A stretch of 45,697 nt of DNA from Dehalococcoidia bacterium (GTDB taxonomy: Bacteria > Chloroflexota > Dehalococcoidia > Lucifugimonadales > Lucifugimonadaceae), in the NCBI GenBank assembly GCA_026421215.1, contig JAPKBN010000003.1, positions 1-45,697 on the forward strand, given 5' to 3'. Positions 41,269-45,697 of this stretch are shown one piece after another. The stretch's first letter is position 1; each line of letters begins with the position of its first letter. The position numbers and the translations under genes were made by a program. The notes under the pieces are model-generated. The model did no database searches and was not told where the DNA came from. It was given only the letters and a program-made list of their open reading frames with translations.

Positions 41269-42714
41269 CTAAATCACCATGTCCGCGGTGAGACGCTGCA
41301 TGATCGCTCCGTGCGGGAGACCTGTTCGCTGCTCGTCCGTCGGGAAGATCTTGCCGGGGTTGAACATCCCGGCTGCGCCGAAGGCTGGCTTTAAACGCGC
41401 CATCGCCTCAAGGTCCTCGTCTGTGAACACCAGTGGCAGATAGCCCTGCTTCTCTAGCCCGATGCCGTGCTCGCCGGAAAGCGCTCCTCCCACCTCGACA
41501 CACATCTCCAAGATTCGCCCGCCCGCGATCAGTGCTTTTTCGACCTGCACCGGGTCTCGGGAATCGAACAGGATGCAGGGGTGCAGATTGCCGTCACCTG
41601 CGTGGAGCACGTTTGCTATCGGGATGTCCAGCTCGTCAGACAGAGCGTTGATCTTGGACATCGTTTCGGGGAGCCGTGTCGGCGGGATTACGCCGTCGAT
41701 CAGGTAGTAGTTAGGGGCGAGTCGACCCAGCGCCCCGAGCGCCTTCTTACGGGATGCCCACAACGTCTCTCGCTCCGTTTCGTCCTCCGCAGTGCGCCAG
41801 TCGGTCGTGCCGTGCTTTCGGCACAACTCTTCCACGAGAGCCGCCTGTTCTGCGACCGTCTCAACGAGGCCATCGACCTCCACCAGCAGTATGGCCTGAG
41901 CGTCTTCCGGATAGCCGGGGTGGAACGCCGGTTCGACTGCTTCGATGCATAGACGATCGATCATCTCGACCGCGCCGGGAATGACGCCGGACGCCACGAT
42001 GTCCGCCACGGTCTCGCTTGCCGCCTCGACGCTGGGGAACGCCGCCACCATTGTGCGGATCGCCTCGGGAATTGGTACCAACCGGACAGCCACTTTGGTG
42101 ACCACACCGAGCGTACCTTCTGATCCGATGAAGACGCCCCGGAGGTCGTAGCCTGGAACTTCACGCGAATCGCCACCCAGCCACGTGACTGTCCCATCTG
42201 CCAGCACCACCTCCATCCCGAGGACGTGGTTGGTGGTCACGCCGTACGCCAGACAGTGCGGGCCGCCTGCATTTTCGCCCACGTTGCCTCCGATCGTGCA
42301 GGCGCTCTGGCTTGACGGGTCTGGGACGTACTGCAATCCATAAGGAGCGACCGCCTGCCCGAGCTCGAGGTTGACCAGACCGGGTTCGACGATAGCGACC
42401 CGGTTTTCTTGGTCGATATCAAGAACCTTATTGAGACGGGTGAGGACTAGAACGATTGCGCCCTCCATCGCTATGGCCCCACCGGATAGCCCTGTGCCAG
42501 CGCCGCGAGGCACGACCGGGACGTTGTGTTTGCGAGCGATATTGATGATCTCTGACACCTGTTCGGCGGAGGCAGGAACCACCACTGCGCCCGGGTTGTT
42601 ACGGTCGATAGAACCGTCGTACTCATACACAAGGAGGTCTTCCGGCTTCCACACCACGTGTGTGGGCTCGACAACCTTTTCAAGATCTCGGACGAGAGCA
42701 GATTTTTCTTGCAT
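41269..42714 (-). CDS. glcD: Glycolate oxidase FAD-linked subunit GlcD
   Basis: 481 residues from ATG 42714; the frame is open far upstream to 43095 but that part overlaps a real gene. FAD_binding_4 domain: VPVVPRGAGTGLSGGAIAMEGAIVL, QSACTIGGNVGENAGGPHCLAYG, and VFIGSEGTLGVVTKVAVRLVP. The C-terminal domain has NVLHAGDGNLHPCILFD and the GGALSGEHGIGLEKQGYL active-site stretch. It is the catalytic flavin subunit that oxidises glycolate or D-lactate. It is separated from glcE/glcF by a pseudogene and a Gfo/Idh gene, unlike the contiguous glcDEF operons of many bacteria. Poor ribosome site. Confidence 0.93.
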   Translation of the reverse strand: MQEKSALVRDLEKVVEPTHVVWKPEDLLVYEYDGSIDRNNPGAVVVPASAEQVSEIINIARKHNVPVVPRGAGTGLSGGAIAMEGAIVLVLTRLNKVLDIDQENRVAIVEPGLVNLELGQAVAPYGLQYVPDPSSQSACTIGGNVGENAGGPHCLAYGVTTNHVLGMEVVLADGTVTWLGGDSREVPGYDLRGVFIGSEGTLGVVTKVAVRLVPIPEAIRTMVAAFPSVEAASETVADIVASGVIPGAVEMIDRLCIEAVEPAFHPGYPEDAQAILLVEVDGLVETVAEQAALVEELCRKHGTTDWRTAEDETERETLWASRKKALGALGRLAPNYYLIDGVIPPTRLPETMSKINALSDELDIPIANVLHAGDGNLHPCILFDSRDPVQVEKALIAGGRILEMCVEVGGALSGEHGIGLEKQGYLPLVFTDEDLEAMARLKPAFGAAGMFNPGKIFPTDEQRTGLPHGAIMQRLTADMVI

Positions 42715-42907
42715 GGTTTCAGGATGACATATTGAGGGATGCTGTGGGTGACGCTTCGGGTTTGAAATGAAACGGCGGCTGGCTCGTCGCGGGAAGAATG
42801 TGTTCCTTCTCTCAATCAGGAGAGGATGCTTGGTGGGGATAGCCGGTAGGCTGGCAGTACACCAACCCTCTTGACAGTAATGACACCGTAAGTTGGCAAT
42901 CCCGTCC

Positions 42908-43237
42908 CTACGCGTGCTCCTCAGGGACCATCTCCACATACACGTTGCGGACGTAATTCTTGGCGCGACCAACCACTTGCGCCGTCCATTCTGATCGTCC
43001 CTGACCAGACGCGTACTTGTATGCTGGCGAATCCAGTATTTCCGGACTTTCCATCTCGTATATGGCCAGGTACTTCGGCCCGCCTTCGATCGCACGATAC
43101 CGACGGCCGGTCAGGAACCCGGGGATCGCCATACGCTCCGGGACGTGCTCACCGTCATACCAGCGATTGAAGTCGTCCTCGTGCTCCGGATCGATGTCCA
43201 TCATCACGAGAAGTAGACCAGTTCCATGCTCAGTCAT
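42908..43237 (-). CDS. Small ferredoxin-like-fold (EthD/dimeric alpha-beta barrel type) protein
   Basis: 109 residues. LLLVMMDIDPEHEDDFNRWYDGEHVPERMAIPGFLTGRRYRA is the familiar pattern of dimeric alpha-beta barrel proteins (strand, W-Y-D-x-EH helix, IPGF strand), followed by KYLAIYEMESPE. Related proteins act as small isomerases, dehydratases or non-catalytic partners in aromatic and hydroxyacid breakdown. ATG at 43237 abuts the stop of the HpaI-type aldolase gene, so they form one operon. Function is probably accessory to the aldolase step. Confidence 0.78.
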   Translation of the reverse strand: MTEHGTGLLLVMMDIDPEHEDDFNRWYDGEHVPERMAIPGFLTGRRYRAIEGGPKYLAIYEMESPEILDSPAYKYASGQGRSEWTAQVVGRAKNYVRNVYVEMVPEEHA

Positions 43238-43975
43238 TTAATCCCGTTCTTCCACGATTCGCCGTCCGCCGTCCAGGAGCATCGAGTGCACCCAGTTGGC
43301 GGTCATGAAATCGTCAGCAACACGGCCTCCGCCAGCCCGAACCCTGTCCAAAATCTGTGCTTTGGCTTGCCCGACTTCGGGTGAATCACCCATACCGGGC
43401 AGGCCGATCGATTGGCCAAAGTCGTTTGCTCCGACGCCGAAGTAATCGATCCCATCTACTTCGAGTATTTCGTCCAGATCGTCGATAACCTGCGCATCTT
43501 CCAGGAGCGCGCCAACCAGCATGTTGTCGTTCGCGTTCTTATAGAACTCCCGTCGATCGGGCCAGCCGTCGGGACCTGGCTCGAAATAGTCATACCCGGT
43601 TCCGCGGTTTGCGCCGTAGGACCGATCGCCCTCGGGCCCGAACCTCGATGCCCTGACAAGCTGCTCGGCATCGGCGCGTGAAGCAATGTGCGGCCCCATG
43701 ATCCCTTTCAATCCGCGGTCCAGGTACTGGAGCACGATGTGTGACTGGATGCTTGGGACGCGACCGATGGGTGTGATTCCAACGGCTTCAGCAGTCCTGC
43801 AGGCGGCTTCGACGTCCTGGAGCGAAAATGGCCCATGCTCGCAATCCAACCACACGTAGTCGAAATCCAAGGGCGCCATGATTTCGATAATCTGGGGAGC
43901 CGGGAAGGTAAGCTGGAATCCGTACGCTTTTCGACCTTCGCGCATTGCCGTGACGACTCGGTTGGGTTGATCCAA
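43238..43975 (-). CDS. HpcH/HpaI-family class II aldolase
   Basis: 245 residues. YGFQLTFPAPQIIEIMAPLDFDYVWLDCEHGPFSLQDVEAACR is the HpaI signature, with the catalytic His/Glu region, and QYLDRGLKGIMGPHIASRADAEQLV and ALLEDAQVIDDLDEILEVDGIDYFGVGANDF supply the metal ligands (Glu and Asp). Such enzymes cleave 4-hydroxy-2-oxoacids or 2-keto-3-deoxy sugar acids to pyruvate plus an aldehyde. TTG at 43975 preceded by GGAG. It could complete the route opened by the sugar-acid dehydratase at 25-27 kb, though they are far apart. Confidence 0.9.
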   Translation of the reverse strand: MDQPNRVVTAMREGRKAYGFQLTFPAPQIIEIMAPLDFDYVWLDCEHGPFSLQDVEAACRTAEAVGITPIGRVPSIQSHIVLQYLDRGLKGIMGPHIASRADAEQLVRASRFGPEGDRSYGANRGTGYDYFEPGPDGWPDRREFYKNANDNMLVGALLEDAQVIDDLDEILEVDGIDYFGVGANDFGQSIGLPGMGDSPEVGQAKAQILDRVRAGGGRVADDFMTANWVHSMLLDGGRRIVEERD

Positions 43976-44358
43976 TGGAATGGCTCCAGACGATGGGTTG
44001 GTTCATGAACAAAGAAGGGCCCGTAAGGTACGCCTGCCTTGTAGATGAGGCAACCCGGGCTCAGGGGTTATGTCTTCAAATCATCGGGAACAGGTCATTT
44101 TGAGGAACCTGCGGCGAAGAATCTCTACGCTGTATGCCAGCGAGCACGATCGAATGTCCTGCACTTCTGCCGCCGCTAAGATCCTTACGTTCCGCTCCGG
44201 ATGACTTGTCGTGGACAGGACGCACAAAGACGGACCAGTGAACGGGCTGTCGGCCTAAATCATGTCTTCGGAAAGGCCGAATACTGCACTCGCGGGCCAT
44301 ATAATCTGCCGATCTCGCTAATCGATTACGCCTCACCAAATCGCAGGAAATCGTCAAG
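43976..44358. other. Gene-free divergent promoter region
   Basis: About 383 bases between the divergent aldolase and gamma-glutamyltransferase genes. A TATAAT hexamer at 44300-44305 on plus is a candidate -10 for the transferase; no matching -35 is evident. A 125-residue minus-strand open frame (44076-44453) overlaps the transferase and looks non-coding. No RNA gene was recognised. Confidence 0.5.
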
Positions 44359-45697
44359 TTGACCAACATCACCGACTGGCGCACCAGCGCCGGCACGTCC
44401 TTCCAGACCTTCAAGCAGTCTGCCATCGCATCACGCGGGATGGTCGTAACCAATCATCCGATGGGCTCAGCGGCCGGGCTTGAAATGCTGTCCATGGGCG
44501 GCAACGCCATCGACGCCGCAATAGGGGCCGTGTTCGCCCTCAGTGTGGTCGAGCCCATGATGGTCGGGCCATTTGGAGGCGGGTACATCAACCTGCGTAC
44601 CGCCGACGGCGAATCGGTCTGCATCGACAACTACACGCTCGCTCCTTCAGCTGCAACTCCGGACATGTACCGGGCGGTCTCCGATAGCTGGCCCGACTAC
44701 CTACTCACCGAGGACCGGGAGAGCCAGGTTGGCTACCTCTCTGTCGGTGTTCCTGGCAATTTAAAGGCATGGGACGAACTGCACTCCGGGTACGGTAAGC
44801 TCAGTTGGGAGACTGTAATCGCCCCGGCGATTAGGTACGCTGCAAACGGATTCCCAGCGTCCGAGTACCTGGTACGGCTCATCACAGAGAACCAGGAAGA
44901 TCTCAGAAAATTTCCAGCGACGGCCGCGATATTTCTGCCGGGAGGTTTGCCACCCGCGCCTGGGCAGAGCATCGTCCGGCGTGACTACGCAGAATCCTTG
45001 AAGGCCATCGCTGCTGGCGGAGCCGCTGCACTGTATGACGGCCCTCTGGGACATGCCATCGCTGAAGACATGAAGCGTAACGGCGGGTTGATCACTATCG
45101 ACGATCTCCGGGACTACAACACTCTTAGAAAGGATCCCGTTCGCGGAACCTACCGGGGCTTTGAAATATCTGGCCCGCCGCCCGGCAATACCGGCATCAC
45201 GCTCATCATCGAGATGCTAAACATTCTTGAGAACTTCGATGTCGCAGGCCAGGGTTTCGGAACCCGGCAGGGTCTGCACCTTATCGCCGAGTCACTCAAG
45301 ATCGCCTTTGCAGACAGATTTGAGTATCTCGGCGACCCGGCCACCATGGAGATACCGCTCGAATGGATGACCTCCAAGGATTACGGGAGTCAGCGGGCTG
45401 CAGAGATAGACGCGTCGCGTGCCAGCGAACAGCGTGCCGGTACGCGGACCTCTGAATCGGAAAACACTACGCACCTGACCACCGCCGACGACGAGGGCAA
45501 CATGGTCTCCATGACGCAGACCATTAACGAGGTATTTGGTTCCAAGGTAACCGTTCCTGGCACCGGTATCCTGCTCAACAACACGCAGGCTATGTTCGAC
45601 CCGCACCCCGGAAACCCGAACTCGGTGCTGCCTAACAAACGGGTTGTGAGCAGCATGTCGCCTGCCATCGTCAGCCGGGACGGCAAACCCTTCCTCG
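44359..45697 (+). CDS. ggt: Gamma-glutamyltransferase (Ntn hydrolase), 3' end cut by window
   Basis: Partial: about 446 residues are present and the frame runs off the window edge. TTG at 44359 with AGGAA upstream. SAIASRGMVVTNHPMGSAAGLEML and GNAIDAAIGAVFALSVVEPMMVGPFGGGY open the large subunit; GYLSVGVPGNLKAW, SGPPPGNTGITLIIEMLNIL and KIAFADRFEYLGDP follow. The self-cleavage and nucleophile Thr is in ENTTHLTTADDEGN (about residue 370, codon 45466-45468), leaving the small subunit truncated. No signal peptide is seen, so cytoplasmic glutathione or gamma-glutamyl compound breakdown, or an acylase role, is possible. Confidence 0.92.
   Translation, partial: MTNITDWRTSAGTSFQTFKQSAIASRGMVVTNHPMGSAAGLEMLSMGGNAIDAAIGAVFALSVVEPMMVGPFGGGYINLRTADGESVCIDNYTLAPSAATPDMYRAVSDSWPDYLLTEDRESQVGYLSVGVPGNLKAWDELHSGYGKLSWETVIAPAIRYAANGFPASEYLVRLITENQEDLRKFPATAAIFLPGGLPPAPGQSIVRRDYAESLKAIAAGGAAALYDGPLGHAIAEDMKRNGGLITIDDLRDYNTLRKDPVRGTYRGFEISGPPPGNTGITLIIEMLNILENFDVAGQGFGTRQGLHLIAESLKIAFADRFEYLGDPATMEIPLEWMTSKDYGSQRAAEIDASRASEQRAGTRTSESENTTHLTTADDEGNMVSMTQTINEVFGSKVTVPGTGILLNNTQAMFDPHPGNPNSVLPNKRVVSSMSPAIVSRDGKPFL

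Noticed and set aside
42715..43095. N-terminal extension of GlcD to 608 residues
   Set aside because: It runs antisense-free but out of frame through the small barrel protein gene and is not like any GlcD; ATG 42714 matches family length.
44076..44453. 125-residue minus-strand ORF before the gamma-glutamyltransferase
   Set aside because: It overlaps the antisense of the conserved transferase start, has no ribosome site or family motif and biased composition of a shadow frame.
1..45697. CRISPR array, prophage, transposon or integrative element
   Set aside because: No regularly spaced repeats, phage structural genes, integrase or transposase were found; only short repeats and one decayed metabolic gene.

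Overview
This 45.7 kb window is densely packed bacterial DNA of moderately high GC. Genes lie on both strands, TTG and GTG starts are frequent, and there is no rRNA, tRNA, phage, transposase or CRISPR array. The gene repertoire is built from repeated families: three D-2-hydroxyacid dehydrogenases, two tandem bicupins, two tandem short-chain dehydrogenases, two thiamine-diphosphate (TPP) alpha subunits and many sugar-acid or hydroxy-acid oxidoreductases. It suggests an oligotrophic, oxidatively scavenging bacterium. My best guess is a Chloroflexota lineage such as SAR202, but this is an impression from gene content with no phylogenetic marker behind it.

Layout. (1) 0-3 kb: a TIM-barrel-like hypothetical protein, a PAC2-family protein and a YprB-type exonuclease, all on minus. 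(2) 3.2-7.8 kb: an orphan TPP alpha subunit, a plus-strand operon (hydroxyacid dehydrogenase, HAD phosphatase, sarcosine-oxidase-like flavoprotein) and a second hydroxyacid dehydrogenase. (3) 8.0-17.2 kb: the most striking block, entirely on minus. It encodes separate proteins for each part of a cobalamin methionine synthase: methyl-THF (pterin) domain, homocysteine/zinc domain and B12 domain. It also encodes an MtaA/UroD-like methyltransferase, an ATP-dependent corrinoid activator with a [2Fe-2S] domain, MetF, an ArsR-methyltransferase fusion regulator and three small or unknown proteins. Three transcription units in this block each begin with nearly the same 30-bp promoter/operator (24 of 30 bases identical in all three). 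(4) 17.4-24.4 kb: sugar-phosphate isomerase/epimerase, a third hydroxyacid dehydrogenase, two bicupins, and a plus-strand operon of beta-hydroxyacid dehydrogenase, tartrate/malate-type dehydrogenase and aldo-keto reductase. (5) 24.5-32.6 kb: OHCU decarboxylase, a sugar-acid dehydratase, a two-subunit TPP decarboxylase, an iron alcohol dehydrogenase and a two-subunit CoA-transferase. (6) 32.8-45.7 kb: sulfatase, an ATC-hydrolase-family protein, tandem SDRs lacking the canonical catalytic residues, the glycolate oxidase subunits GlcF, GlcE and (separately) GlcD, an aldo-keto reductase pseudogene, a Gfo/Idh oxidoreductase, an HpaI-type aldolase with a small ferredoxin-like-fold partner, and the start of a gamma-glutamyltransferase cut by the window edge.

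How the parts fit. MetF makes methyl-THF; the pterin protein, B12 protein and homocysteine protein would pass the methyl group to homocysteine; the [2Fe-2S]/ASKHA protein would rescue oxidised corrinoid; and the ArsR-methyltransferase protein would sense a cycle metabolite (S-adenosylhomocysteine is the natural guess) and bind the repeated operator. The rest of the window looks like oxidation of hydroxy-, sugar- and sulfo-acids to central metabolites. Functions are read from family motifs visible in the translated sequence; no database search was possible.
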